Numbered from the stretch's first letter, positions 47,420 through 56,200 are shown. The stretch: 64,000 nt of DNA from Streptomyces fungicidicus (GCF_003665435.1 NZ_CP023407.1:1116001-1180000); one strand, 5' to 3'. The notes: generated by a model not told the origin, from the letters alone. Made by a program: numbers and translations.

Positions 47420-48427
47420 ATGTGGCCAGAGCAGCAGCCGCCCGGGGGCGAGCAGAACCCGCAGTCGAACAATCCGTACCAGCAGCCGGGGTACCAACAG
47501 CCGAATCCGTATCAGCAGCCCGGCTATCAGCAGCCGAACCCGTACCAGCAGCAGCAGGGGTGGGGCGCGCAGACCGCAGTGGGCGGACCCCAGCCACCGC
47601 AGGGCGGCGGCGGGAACCGGACGAAGCTGGTGGCGATAGTCGCGGCGACGGCCGTGGTCGTGGCCGCCGGTGTGACCGGGTTCCTCGTGCTCGGCGGCGA
47701 CAAGGACGACGAGGCCGACGGCAAGAAGGACGGCAAGCCGTCCGCGACCGCGTCCAAGGAGACCTCCGCCGAACCGAGCACCTCCGCCTCGGAGAACAAC
47801 CCGCGCGGCGGCGACGAGGAGAAGGCGACCATCCCGGGCTGGAAGGTCGTCGTCAACACGCGCTTCGGCACCAAGTTCGACGTCCCCGCCGACTGGGAGA
47901 TCGAGACTCCCGGCACCAGCGTGGGCTTCGAATGGGAGGAGAAGGACGGTGAGACGGACCGCACCACCGTCACCGCCCCGGCGTACCTGAAGTCCAAGTG
48001 GTGCACGAGCGACGACGACAAGGACGGCCGCGAGGACGACACCGCCCTCGCCACCGCCGGCACGCGCGGTGAGAACGGCGCCAAGGACACCGACATGGCG
48101 GCCGAGACCCGGGTGCCGTGGTGGATCTACGGTGGGTACACACAGCCCGACAAGAAGAGCGTGAAGTACGACAAGCCGAAGGCGTACACCACGGCGGCCG
48201 GCCTCAAGGGCAGCGTGGCAACCGCGCACTCGGAGAACACGCCGCAGAAGGGCAAGTGCGACAGCGAGGGCAAGGCGACCACCTTCGCCTTCAAGAACGG
48301 CGCCGGCGACTTCGTCACGTGGAACCTGTACGGCGCCAAGGGCGTCACGGACGAGATCCCGGACGCGACCGTGCAGAAGATCCTCAGCACGGTCCGCCTC
48401 ACGGAGGACGCGCCGACGGAGTCGTAG
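47420..48427 (+). CDS. Membrane-anchored protein with Gln/Pro-rich cytoplasmic tail
   Basis: A 335-residue protein. The N-terminal 50 residues carry four QQPGYQQPNPYQ-like repeats and are probably cytoplasmic. One membrane span (LVAIVAATAVVVAAGVTGFL) at about 76-96 is followed by a Ser/Thr/Asp-rich stalk and a globular exterior domain (WKVVVNTRFGTKFDVPADWE, two Cys: KWCTSDDD, GKCDSEG). TAGGGT at 47406-47411 lies 8 nt before the ATG at 47420, so the mRNA is likely leaderless. Function unknown; this shape is common among Streptomyces envelope proteins. Confidence 0.8.
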   Translation: MWPEQQPPGGEQNPQSNNPYQQPGYQQPNPYQQPGYQQPNPYQQQQGWGAQTAVGGPQPPQGGGGNRTKLVAIVAATAVVVAAGVTGFLVLGGDKDDEADGKKDGKPSATASKETSAEPSTSASENNPRGGDEEKATIPGWKVVVNTRFGTKFDVPADWEIETPGTSVGFEWEEKDGETDRTTVTAPAYLKSKWCTSDDDKDGREDDTALATAGTRGENGAKDTDMAAETRVPWWIYGGYTQPDKKSVKYDKPKAYTTAAGLKGSVATAHSENTPQKGKCDSEGKATTFAFKNGAGDFVTWNLYGAKGVTDEIPDATVQKILSTVRLTEDAPTES

Positions 48428-48432
48428 CAGGT

Positions 48433-48466
48433 CGGGGCCGGCAATCCATTTGGCAAGCCGGCCCCG
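48433..48466 (+). terminator. Terminator after the envelope protein gene
   Basis: CGGGGCCGGC (48433-48442) pairs perfectly with GCCGGCCCCG (48457-48466), 5 bp past the stop. Confidence 0.85.
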
Positions 48467-48485
48467 TCCCGGCGATAGTCACGGG

Positions 48486-49778
48486 GTGCCGACCACCCTC
48501 CTGCGCCGCCGCCCCGCCTTCGCGGGCCGCAACTACTCGCTGCTGACCGCCGCCGCCGTGGTGACCAACCTGGGCAGCCACGGCGCCCTGATCGCCGCCG
48601 CGTTCGCCGTACTGGAGACGGGCGGTGACGGCGGCGACGTGGGTCTCGTGGCCGCCGCCCGCACCCTGCCGCTGGTGCTGTTCCTGCTGATCGGCGGCGC
48701 CGTCGCGGACCGGCTGCCGCGGCACCGGGTGATGGTCGCGGCCAACGCCCTGAACTGCGTCTCGCAGGCCGCGTTCGCCGCGCTGGTCCTGGCGGGCGAG
48801 GCCCGGCTGTGGCAGATGATGCTGCTCAGCGCGCTCGGCGGCACCGGCCAGGCGTTCTTCAACCCGGCCGCCGAGGGCATGCTGCTGTCCTCGGTGAAGG
48901 GCGAACAGGCGAGCCGGGCGTTCGCGGTGTTCCGGATGGCGATGCACGGGGCGACCCTCGGCGGAGCGGCGCTCGGCGGTGCCATGGTCGCCGCGATCGG
49001 CCCCGGCTGGGTGCTGGCGGTGGACGCGCTGGCCTTCGCGGTCGCCGCGGCGCTGCGCGCCTTCCTCGACGTCAAGCACATACCGCCGCGCGCACCCGGC
49101 GGCGGCATGCTGGCCGATCTCCGTGAGGGCTGGCGGGAGTTCATCGGCCGGCCCTGGCTGTGGGGCATCGTCGTCCAGTTCTCCATCGCCAACGCGGTCG
49201 TCGGCGCGGCCGACGCGGTCTACGGGCCGCTCGTCGCCCGGGACCACCTGGGCGGCGCCGCTCCCTGGGGTGTGGCGCTGGCGTTCTTCGGCGGGGGCAC
49301 GGTCGTCGGCGCGCTGCTGATGACCCGCTGGCAGCCGCGCCGTCTGCTGTTCGTCGGCACCCTGTGCGTGTTCCCGCTGGCGCTGCCGTCGGCCGCGCTC
49401 GCGGTGCCGGTGCCGGTCGTCGTGCTGTGCGCGGTGATGTTCGTGACCGGCGTGTCCCTGGAGGTGTTCGGCGTCTCCTGGATGATCGCGCTGCACCAGG
49501 AGATACCGGAGGAGAAGCTGTCCCGGGTCTCGGCTTACGACTGGTTCGGCTCGGTCGCGCTGGTGCCCGCGGCGATGGCTCTGGCGGGCCCGGCGGAGAC
49601 CGCGTTCGGGCGCCCGGAGGCCCTGTGGGGCTGTGCGGTGCTGGTCGTGGTCGTCACGGCGGCGGTCCTGTGCGTCCCGGACGTCCGCAATCTGCGCCGC
49701 CGGTCCCGCCCCCTCACCGGCGCGGCCCCGGACGGCGCGTCGGCCGGCGCCGGGAACCGCGTGGCGGAACTCGGCTGA
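48486..49778 (+). CDS. MFS transporter (drug efflux type)
   Basis: A 430-residue major-facilitator protein with about 12 spans. GGAVADRLPRHRVMVAANAL carries the loop 2-3 motif (G-x3-D-R-x-x-RR-like). The domain belongs to the EntS/MFS_3-type exporters (FNPAAEGMLLSSVKGEQASR, HQEIPEEKLSRVSAYDWFG). Drug or siderophore export inferred. GTG at 48486; GATAGT lies about 6 nt before it, suggesting a leaderless mRNA right after the terminator. Confidence 0.88.
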   Translation: MPTTLLRRRPAFAGRNYSLLTAAAVVTNLGSHGALIAAAFAVLETGGDGGDVGLVAAARTLPLVLFLLIGGAVADRLPRHRVMVAANALNCVSQAAFAALVLAGEARLWQMMLLSALGGTGQAFFNPAAEGMLLSSVKGEQASRAFAVFRMAMHGATLGGAALGGAMVAAIGPGWVLAVDALAFAVAAALRAFLDVKHIPPRAPGGGMLADLREGWREFIGRPWLWGIVVQFSIANAVVGAADAVYGPLVARDHLGGAAPWGVALAFFGGGTVVGALLMTRWQPRRLLFVGTLCVFPLALPSAALAVPVPVVVLCAVMFVTGVSLEVFGVSWMIALHQEIPEEKLSRVSAYDWFGSVALVPAAMALAGPAETAFGRPEALWGCAVLVVVVTAAVLCVPDVRNLRRRSRPLTGAAPDGASAGAGNRVAELG

Positions 49779-49806
49779 CGGCGCCGCGCACCGGCCCCGG
49801 CCCGGA

Positions 49807-50652
49807 TCAGCCGATGCCGAACGCCCCCTCCGGGGGCTCCGGGGACGGCACCGCGTCCTCGTCGCGCACCGGGCGCGCACCGCGTGCGAAGTCCCGCAGG
49901 GCCGCGCCGTGCTCGACCCTCGCGGGGAAGGCGTCGGCGGCGGTGGCACGGGACAGGGCGGCGATGTCCAGGGGACGGTGAGCGGCGGCCAGTACCGCGT
50001 TGCCGAACCGGCGGCCGCGCAGCACCCCCGGCTCCGCGATCAGCGCCAACTCCTCGAACTGCGTCATCAGGGTGGCGAGTTGGGAGCGGAGGAAGGCGAA
50101 GGGGGCCGCGTCCGCGAGGTTCGCGAGATACACCCCGCCGGGCCGCAGCACCCGCGCGGCCTCCCGGACGTAGGCGACGGAGGTCAGGTGCGCGGGGACC
50201 CGTGAGCCGCCGAAGACGTCGGCGACCAGGACGTCCGCGCTGTCGTCGGGGGCGGCCTCCAGCCAGGCCCGGGCGTCGGCCGTGTGCGACGTGACACCGG
50301 CGCCCGCGGGGAGCGGCAGGTGTTCGGCGACCAGGTCCAGCAGTCCCCCGTCGCGTTCCACGACGTCCTGCCGGGAGCCGGGGCGGGTGGCGGCCAGGTA
50401 GCGGGGCAGGGTGAGCGCGCCGCCGCCCAGGTGCAGGGCGTCCACGGGGCGCCCCGGCGGGGCCACGGTGTCGAGGACATGGCCGAGCCGTCGCACGTAC
50501 TCGAACTCCAGATGGGCCGGCTCGTCGAGGTCGACGTAGGACTGGGGCGCGCCGTCGACGGTGAGCAGCCAGGCCCGCTCCCGGTCGACGTCGGGCATCA
50601 GCTTGGCGGTGCCGTGATCGACCTCGCGGGTCACGGGGACTGGCTCGTTCAC
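49807..50652 (-). CDS. Spermidine-synthase-like methyltransferase-fold protein
   Basis: A 281-residue Rossmann protein. VDALHLGGGALTLPRYLAAT is the SAM/dcSAM loop, followed by QDVVERDGGLLDLVAEHLPL (acidic Asp/Glu for the ribose), and DDSADVLVADVFGGSRVPAH. The first 60 residues (WLLTVDGAPQSYVDLDEPAH) resemble the spermidine-synthase N-terminal sheet. Whether it makes polyamine is doubtful, as actinobacterial members often lack the substrate residues. ATG at 50652, 4 bp after the tuf3 stop, so probably cotranscribed with it. Confidence 0.85.
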   Translation of the reverse strand: MNEPVPVTREVDHGTAKLMPDVDRERAWLLTVDGAPQSYVDLDEPAHLEFEYVRRLGHVLDTVAPPGRPVDALHLGGGALTLPRYLAATRPGSRQDVVERDGGLLDLVAEHLPLPAGAGVTSHTADARAWLEAAPDDSADVLVADVFGGSRVPAHLTSVAYVREAARVLRPGGVYLANLADAAPFAFLRSQLATLMTQFEELALIAEPGVLRGRRFGNAVLAAAHRPLDIAALSRATAADAFPARVEHGAALRDFARGARPVRDEDAVPSPEPPEGAFGIG

Positions 50653-50656
50653 CGTC

Positions 50657-51841
50657 TCATTGTGCCGTCGTCCGCGCGGCCGTCACCGTGCCGGCGCCGA
50701 CCGTGCGTCCGCCCTCGCGGACGGCGAACCCGAGTCCGGACTCCAGGGGCACGTCCCGTCCCAGCTCGACGGTCATGGTGACCGTGTCCCCGGGACGGGC
50801 CACCGCCGTCCCGCCGAGGTCGACGGCGCCCACCACGTCCGCCGTGCGGATGTAGAACTGCGGCCGGTAGCCGGTCGACACCGGTGTCGCACGGCCGCCC
50901 TCGCGGGCCGACAGCACGTACACCCGGGCGGTGAAGCGCCGGCTCGGCACCACGCTGCCCGGAGCGGCGACCACGTGCCCGCGCCGCACCGCGTCCCGCG
51001 GCACCCCGCGCAGCAGCAGCGCCACGTTGTCCCCGGCCTGGGCCTCCTCCATGGGCTTGCCGAAGGTCTCCAGGCCGGTCACCACGGTCTCGACTCCCGC
51101 GCCGAGCACCTCGACCCGGTCTCCGGTCCGGACGGTTCCGCGCTCCACCGCGCCGGTCACCACGGTGCCCCGGCCGGTGATGGTCAGCACGTTCTCCACC
51201 GGCAGCAGGAACGGCGCGTCCAGATAGCGCTCGGGCATGGGCACATAGGTGTCCACCGCGTCGAGCAGCGCGTCGATCGACGCCGTCCAGCGCGGGTCGC
51301 CCTCCAGCGCCCTCAGCCCGGAGACCCGGACGACGGGCGCGGACTCGCCGCCGTAGCCGTGCGCGGAGAGCAGTTCGCGGACCTCCAGCTCGACCAGGTC
51401 GGTCAGCTCGCCGTCGTCGACGGCGTCCGCCTTGTTGAGCGCGACCACGATGTGGTCGACGCCCACCTGCCGGGCGAGCAGCACGTGTTCGGCGGTCTGC
51501 GGCATGATCCCGTCGAGCGCCGACACGACGAGGATCGCCCCGTCGAGCTGCGCGGCGCCGGTGACCATGTTCTTGACGTAGTCGGCGTGGCCGGGCATGT
51601 CGACGTGCGCGTAGTGCCGGGTGTCGGTCTCGTACTCGACGTGCGCGATGTTGATGGTGATGCCGCGCGCGGCCTCCTCCGGCGCCCGGTCGATGCGGTC
51701 GAACGGGACGAAACTGCCGGCGCCGCGCGCGGCGAGGACCTTGGTGATGGCGGCGGTCAGGGTGGTCTTGCCGTGGTCGACGTGGCCCATCGTGCCGATG
51801 TTCAGATGCGGTTTGGTGCGGACGTACGCCGTCTTGGACAT
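50657..51841 (-). CDS. tuf3: Elongation factor Tu, tuf3-type divergent copy
   Basis: A 394-residue translational GTPase delivering aminoacyl-tRNA. G1 GHVDHGKT at 19, G2 [16 protein letters not shown]3 DMPGH at 81 (usual DCPGH), G4 NKAD near 136; domains II and III complete to [20 protein letters not shown]. It is clearly EF-Tu but diverged from main tuf1 (for example [13 protein letters not shown]). Such a second tuf occurs in Streptomyces as tuf3, reported there as stress-linked (stringent response). Alone, away from ribosomal operons. A leader ORF and hairpin lie upstream. Confidence 0.93.
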   Translation of the reverse strand: MSKTAYVRTKPHLNIGTMGHVDHGKTTLTAAITKVLAARGAGSFVPFDRIDRAPEEAARGITINIAHVEYETDTRHYAHVDMPGHADYVKNMVTGAAQLDGAILVVSALDGIMPQTAEHVLLARQVGVDHIVVALNKADAVDDGELTDLVELEVRELLSAHGYGGESAPVVRVSGLRALEGDPRWTASIDALLDAVDTYVPMPERYLDAPFLLPVENVLTITGRGTVVTGAVERGTVRTGDRVEVLGAGVETVVTGLETFGKPMEEAQAGDNVALLLRGVPRDAVRRGHVVAAPGSVVPSRRFTARVYVLSAREGGRATPVSTGYRPQFYIRTADVVGAVDLGGTAVARPGDTVTMTVELGRDVPLESGLGFAVREGGRTVGAGTVTAARTTAQ

Positions 51842-51935
51842 GGCGGTACCTCGAAGTCTCTCGATGGTGACGCGTGGTGGCCCCGGGCGCGGCGGATGGG
51901 CGCGCGGCCGGAACGGGGACCCCTGGAACCCGGCC

Positions 51936-51978
51936 GACCCTCCCCCTGGGGGGTCCGCCGGACGATCCGGGGAGGGTC
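51936..51978 (-). promoter_or_regulatory. Hairpin in the tuf3 leader, candidate attenuator
   Basis: GACCCTCCCC (51936-51945) pairs perfectly with GGGGAGGGTC (51969-51978), with a nested CCCCCTGGGGGG in the loop. It begins exactly at the stop of the 33-codon leader ORF and ends 95 bp before tuf3. Placement suggests transcription attenuation coupled to leader translation; alternatively it terminates upstream transcription. Confidence 0.45.
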
Positions 51979-52078
51979 AGCTTCGGGCGCCGTCGACTGC
52001 GGCGGGGAGAGCGGGAACGGCAGCCTTCGGGGCATCCGCGACCGCGGATGCTGCGAGGGGGAAGGCGTACCGGAACAT
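51977..52078 (-). CDS. Small leader ORF upstream of tuf3
   Basis: A 33-codon ORF, MFRYAFPLAASAVADAPKAA then VPALPAAVDGARS, with AAGGAT about 8 nt before the ATG. Within it, GCATCCGCG/CGCGGATGC (52032-52040 and 52043-52051) forms a 9-bp hairpin. It could be a leader peptide or a real small protein; no family is recognised. Confidence 0.4.
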   Translation of the reverse strand: MFRYAFPLAASAVADAPKAAVPALPAAVDGARS

Positions 52079-52143
52079 GACGTCGATCCTTGCCGACGGC
52101 GCGCCCCGCGTCGAATGGTTTTCCCGCGGGCCGGGACCGGCCG

Positions 52144-52878
52144 TCAGGCCCCGATGTTCTTCAGCGCCTCCCGCACCGACAGCGGCGCGAACCGGCCCTG
52201 GTGGCGGGAGAGGAAGGTCCGTACGGCGTCCGGGTCGGTCTTGGCGTACTCGCGCAGGCACCAGCCGATGGCCTTGCGGACGAAGAAGTCCTGGTGCCCG
52301 GACTGCCGCAGGCAGTAGTCGAAGAGGCGTCCGGTGTCGGTGCGTTCGCGGTACCGCAGTTGGTGCAGCAGGGCGGCGCGGGCGAGCCACATGTCGTCGT
52401 CGCCGATCCACTCGTCCAGCTCGGCGGTGAGGCCCCGGTCGGCCGCGACGAGTGCCCCGACGACGTGCGCGGCGAGCAGGTCGACGGTGTCCCACCAGGG
52501 GACCGTGGTGACGAGGTGACGGACGACGGGCAGCAGGCCCGAGGAGCAGTGCCGCACGTGGCGGCGCAGATAGTCCACGGCGAAGTACTGGTACTCGCGC
52601 TCGGGCAGCTCCCAGCAGCGCAGCGCGACGGCCGCGCAGTCGGCCTCGCCGGGGTGCGGCAGTCCCGCCACCACGGTGCGCGACAGGGCGCGGCGGACCG
52701 GGGTGGTCAGGCCGAGGAAGGGGGCGACGTCCTTCATGTACGCGCGCATGGCCACGGCCCGCTCCGGGTCCGCGGCGGACCCGTACGCGGCGGTGAGCCG
52801 CTCCAGCACGGTGCCGGCGAGCGGGCTCTCCGGCACCGGCGGTACGGCGGCCGCCGACCGGCCTTCTGTGACGCGCAT
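52144..52878 (-). CDS. DNA alkylation repair protein (AlkD-like HEAT)
   Basis: A 244-residue all-helical HEAT-repeat protein of the AlkD family (N3/N7-methylpurine excision): MRAYMKDVAPFLGLTTPVRR, ALRCWELPEREYQYFAVDYL, WWDTVDLLAAHVVGALV (Trp-Trp-Asp motif), DMWLARAALLHQLRYRER, FFVRKAIGWCLREYAKTD. The W-W-D and R-K-x2-G-W signatures are those of AlkC/AlkD. ATG at 52878 (MRVTEGRS) is preferred over 52905. Confidence 0.9.
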   Translation of the reverse strand: MRVTEGRSAAAVPPVPESPLAGTVLERLTAAYGSAADPERAVAMRAYMKDVAPFLGLTTPVRRALSRTVVAGLPHPGEADCAAVALRCWELPEREYQYFAVDYLRRHVRHCSSGLLPVVRHLVTTVPWWDTVDLLAAHVVGALVAADRGLTAELDEWIGDDDMWLARAALLHQLRYRERTDTGRLFDYCLRQSGHQDFFVRKAIGWCLREYAKTDPDAVRTFLSRHQGRFAPLSVREALKNIGA

Positions 52879-52927
52879 GAGACGAACACTACGGCGATCA
52901 CACACATATGTCGGTTAGTGTCACCGG

Positions 52928-53695
52928 ATGCTCGATGCCACCACCCGCTCTGGGGGCACCGCCACGGCCACTCCCCGGGCCACCGCCACGGACCTCGCCG
53001 CGCCGCTCCCCCCGGCCCCGGGCTTCGCCTCCCGCTGCGCGAGAGTGCTGCTGTCGCCCTGGTCACGGCTGTCCCTGCTCGTCCTGCTGCTCGGCACCGC
53101 CGCGTCGCTGATGCTCGCGCTCGAACCCCAGCGGCTGCTGACCGACGGCTGGCCCGCCCAGCTCGGCGGCGCCGCGGCGGTCGTGGCGTACGCGGTCGCC
53201 TACGGTGTGTGCACCGTGGCGTTCGTGCCGCGCCCGCTGCTGAACCTCGCCGCGGGCGCGCTGTTCGGCTCGCAGCTCGGCCTGGGCGCCGCACTGGGCG
53301 GCACGGTGCTGGGTGCGGGACTGGCCTTCTGCCTCGGGCGGGCGCTCGGCCAGGAGGCGCTGCGTCCGCTGCTGCGCGGACGCTGGCTGAAGGCCGCGGA
53401 CGACCAGCTGAGCCGGCACGGCTTCCGCTCGATGCTCGCCGCCCGGCTGTTCCCGGGCATCCCGTTCGCCGCCTCGAACTACTGCGCGGCCGTCTCCCGC
53501 ATGGGGCTGCTGCCGTTCCTGCTGGCGACGGCGCTCGGCTCGATCCCGAACACCGCCGCCTACGTCGTGGCCGGCGCCCGTGCCTCCACGCCGACGTCGC
53601 CGGCCTTCCTGATCGCGCTGGCCTGCATCGCCGTGCCGGGCCTCGCGGGCGCGGTGGTGGCGTGGCGCAAGCGGCACCAGCTGCGCGCCCGGTGA
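52928..53695 (+). CDS. TVP38/DedA-like (SNARE-associated) membrane protein
   Basis: A 255-residue membrane protein. RLSLLVLLLGTAASLMLAL, LGGAAAVVAYAVAYGVCTVA and further spans carry VPRPLLNLAAGALFGSQLGL, LGRALGQEALRP and FRSMLAARLFPGIPFAASNY (the TVP38/TMEM64 family motif). A lipid scramblase- or flippase-like role is inferred. TAGTGT at 52916-52921 ends 6 nt before the ATG, so the mRNA is probably leaderless. Confidence 0.88.
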   Translation: MLDATTRSGGTATATPRATATDLAAPLPPAPGFASRCARVLLSPWSRLSLLVLLLGTAASLMLALEPQRLLTDGWPAQLGGAAAVVAYAVAYGVCTVAFVPRPLLNLAAGALFGSQLGLGAALGGTVLGAGLAFCLGRALGQEALRPLLRGRWLKAADDQLSRHGFRSMLAARLFPGIPFAASNYCAAVSRMGLLPFLLATALGSIPNTAAYVVAGARASTPTSPAFLIALACIAVPGLAGAVVAWRKRHQLRAR

Positions 53696-53711
53696 GCCGG
53701 CCGGATCCGCG

Positions 53712-53799
53712 TCAGACGCGTTCGAGGGCCATGGCGTTGGCGAGTCCGCCCGCCTCGCACACGGCGCGTGCGGCGCGGAGGCACGCCACGAGGACCTCA
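53712..53799 (-). pseudogene. C-terminal remnant of a thiolase
   Basis: About 29 codons ending at a stop on the minus strand read VLVACLRAARAVCEAGGLAN AMALERV. The CEAGG-x-AN-x4-ER end is diagnostic for acetyl-CoA acyltransferases. Upstream sequence shows no further fold. The 322-bp gap to uppP otherwise holds nothing I can name. Confidence 0.5.
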
Positions 53800-54017
53800 C
53801 CCCGCACCCGCAGGCGCCCGGGTGGACGGTGAGCGGCCCGACGGCCGCCTGAGCCGTCACGTGCCGCCCGGTGCGCGGGCCGTGAAGCCCCCGTGCAGGG
53901 GCCGTCATCTTGGGGCGCTACGCTTCCCCGCGGCACACCTGATCATCGAGCACCGCGCACGGCGGTGGGGTGCGCCAGTCGCCCGTTCCACGATCGGCAC
54001 TTGGACTTCGCTACCTC

Positions 54018-54893
54018 ATGTCTTGGTTCGAATCACTCATCCTCGGACTCGTCCAGGGGCTGACCGAGTTCCTGCCCGTCTCCTCCAGCGCGCACCTGCG
54101 CCTGACCGCGGCCTTCTCCGGCTGGGAGGATCCGGGCGCGGCCTTCACCGCGATCACCCAGATCGGCACGGAAGCCGCGGTCCTCATCTACTTCCGCAAG
54201 GACATCGGGCGGATCCTGTCGGCCTGGACCCGCTCCCTGACGGACAAGTCGATGCGCAGCGACCCCGACGCGCGCATGGGCTGGCTCGTCATCGTGGGCT
54301 CGATCCCCATCGGCGTGCTCGGCGTGACGCTCAAGGACCAGATCGAGGGCCCCTTCCGTGATCTGCGGCTCACCGCGGTGATGCTGATCGGCATGGGCAT
54401 CGTGCTGGGCGTCGCCGACCGTCTCGCGGCACGGGCCGAGAGCGGCGGCCGGCACCGCGTCGCCAAGCAGCGCAAGGAACTCGGGGACCTGACCGTCAAG
54501 GACGGCCTGATCTACGGCCTCTGCCAGGCCATGGCCCTCATCCCGGGCGTCTCCCGCTCCGGCGCCACCATCAGCGGCGGTCTCTTCATGGGCTACCGGC
54601 GCGAGGCCGCGGCCCGCTACTCCTTCCTGCTCGCCATCCCCGCGGTGCTGGCCTCCGGGATGTTCGAGTTGAAGGACGCCGCGGACGGCGGGCACGTCAC
54701 CTGGGGTCCGACGATCTTCGCCACGGTGATCGCCTTCGTCACCGGCTACGCGGTCATCGCGTGGTTCATGAAGTTCATCTCGACCAAGAGCTTCATGCCC
54801 TTCGTCTGGTACCGCGTCGCGCTCGGCATCGTCATCCTCGCCCTGGTCGCCACGGGCGCCCTCAGCCCGCACGCGGCGGAGTCGGCGGGCTGA
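54018..54893 (+). CDS. uppP: Undecaprenyl-diphosphate phosphatase (UppP/BacA)
   Basis: A 291-residue membrane enzyme recycling the carrier lipid for peptidoglycan and conferring bacitracin resistance. LILGLVQGLTEFLPVSSSAH (motif 1 with E-FLP-SSS-H) and ALIPGVSRSGATISGGLFMG (P-G-x-SRSG) form the active site. About eight spans. ATG at 54018. No strong ribosome site. Confidence 0.95.
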   Translation: MSWFESLILGLVQGLTEFLPVSSSAHLRLTAAFSGWEDPGAAFTAITQIGTEAAVLIYFRKDIGRILSAWTRSLTDKSMRSDPDARMGWLVIVGSIPIGVLGVTLKDQIEGPFRDLRLTAVMLIGMGIVLGVADRLAARAESGGRHRVAKQRKELGDLTVKDGLIYGLCQAMALIPGVSRSGATISGGLFMGYRREAAARYSFLLAIPAVLASGMFELKDAADGGHVTWGPTIFATVIAFVTGYAVIAWFMKFISTKSFMPFVWYRVALGIVILALVATGALSPHAAESAG

Positions 54894-55012
54894 CCTCCCG
54901 GCCCGGGCGAGGGCTTACCGGCGGGACGTGACCCGGGCACGTGACCGAGCACATACGGCGTCGGTAGCCGTCCGGTAGCGCAGGGTCAGTTCCTGGCCCT
55001 AGGCTTGTCCGC

Positions 55013-55192
55013 ATGTCCCCCGATTTAGTGACCCCTGGTTCCGTGCGGTCCGCCGCCGAGGTCAATGAGCAGATCCGCGCGCTCTGGCTGCGCGCGGGCG
55101 GCTCCCTGTCCGCCCAGGAGCGCGAGCAGTACGAGCTGCTGGTGGTCGAGTGGGCGTCCGCGATCCGCAGCCGGGTCGTCGAGGCGGCCTGA
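55013..55192 (+). CDS. Small conserved protein with a TTA codon (possible bldA target)
   Basis: A 59-residue protein MSPDLVTPGSVRSAAEVNEQ with a helical body (IRALWLRAGGSLSAQEREQY) ending SRVVEAA. Leu-5 is encoded by TTA at 55025-55027, the rarest codon in Streptomyces, read only by the bldA tRNA. TAGGCT at 55000-55005 ends 7 nt before the ATG, so the mRNA is probably leaderless, with the TTA close behind the start. Too short and poor in motifs to assign a function. Confidence 0.7.
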   Translation: MSPDLVTPGSVRSAAEVNEQIRALWLRAGGSLSAQEREQYELLVVEWASAIRSRVVEAA

Positions 55193-55222
55193 CCACGTCC
55201 GCCCCGAAGGCCCGCCGGCGGC

Positions 55223-55963
55223 TCAGCGCCCGCCCGCCACTCTCAGTACCGCGCCCGTGGTGTACGAGGCGTCCGGCGACATCAGCCACGCCACGGCCGC
55301 GGCGATCTCCTCGGCCTGCCCCGCCCGTCGCAGCGGCACCGCCGCCGCGGCCTGCCGGGCACGGTCCGGAGCGCCCATGGCGGCGTGCATCTCCGTGTCG
55401 ATCACACCGGGAGCGACCGCGTTGACACGGATGCCGTCCGGACCCAGCTCCTTGGCCAGGCCGAGGGTGAGGGTGTCGACGGCGGCCTTGGTCGCCGCGT
55501 AGTGCACGTACTCGCCGGGGCTGCCCAGGGTGGCGGCGCCCGAGGAGATGTTCACGATCACGCCCTCACCCCGGGGCGTCATGAGCTGCGCGGCCCGCCG
55601 CGAGCACAGCAGGGCCCCGATGAGGTTGACGTCGACGACCCTCCGCAGGGTGTCCGTGCCGACCTCGGTGAACCGTCCCAGCGGCCCCGTCACCGCCGCG
55701 TTGTTCACCAGTCCCGTCACCGGCCCCAGCTCCCGCTCGGCCGTCTCGAAGAGCCGCTCGACGTCCGCCTCGACGGACGTGTCCGCGCGCACGGTCACGG
55801 CCCTCGCCCCCGCGGCCCGCACCCCCCGCGCCACGTCCTCGGCGGCCGCGGAGTCCCGGACGTAGTTCACGGCCACGTCGTGTCCCTCCGCGGCGAGCCG
55901 CAGACAGGTCGCGGCGCCGATCCCCCGGCTGCCGCCGGTCACCACCGTGACAAGACGCTTCAT
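55223..55963 (-). CDS. Short-chain dehydrogenase/reductase
   Basis: A 246-residue classical SDR. Cofactor loop VTVVTGGSRGIGAATCLRLA (TGGSRGIG), NNAAVTGP, catalytic Ser in VNISSGAATLGSP and Tyr-x3-Lys in YVHYAATKAAVDT. PG-x2-x-T-x-M (APGVIDTEMHAAM) and VTGxxLxVxGG-like TTGAVLRVAGGR close the fold. NADP or NAD preference not decidable. ATG at 55963. Neighbours give no pathway. Confidence 0.92.
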   Translation of the reverse strand: MKRLVTVVTGGSRGIGAATCLRLAAEGHDVAVNYVRDSAAAEDVARGVRAAGARAVTVRADTSVEADVERLFETAERELGPVTGLVNNAAVTGPLGRFTEVGTDTLRRVVDVNLIGALLCSRRAAQLMTPRGEGVIVNISSGAATLGSPGEYVHYAATKAAVDTLTLGLAKELGPDGIRVNAVAPGVIDTEMHAAMGAPDRARQAAAAVPLRRAGQAEEIAAAVAWLMSPDASYTTGAVLRVAGGR

Positions 55964-56045
55964 GACTGCCTCCTGGCGAAGAGCGACGAGCGAAGATCCT
56001 CAGCCTCCCAGACGCCCGGGCGCCGGGTCGTCCAGGGGTGGGGCC

Positions 56046-56180
56046 TCACTCGCGGACGCCGCCGGAGGGGCCGTCGTCCGTGGCGCGCGTCCACAGCGAG
56101 AGGCCGCTGCTCGTCGCCACGGCGACGGTGCGTACGGAGGGCGAGAAACCGACTGCCCGCAGTTCGGAGACGATGTCCGA
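56046..56180 (-). pseudogene. Possible C-terminal remnant of a WD40/beta-propeller protein
   Basis: On the minus strand ELRAVGFSPSVRTVAVATSS then GLSLWTRATDDGPSGGVRE ends at a stop. FSP-x3-TVAVAT-x-x-GLSLW is like the last blade of a WD40 repeat protein. Only one blade is present. Short and weak evidence. Confidence 0.35.
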
Positions 56181-56200
56181 CCGGGCACAAGGTCAGGCGG

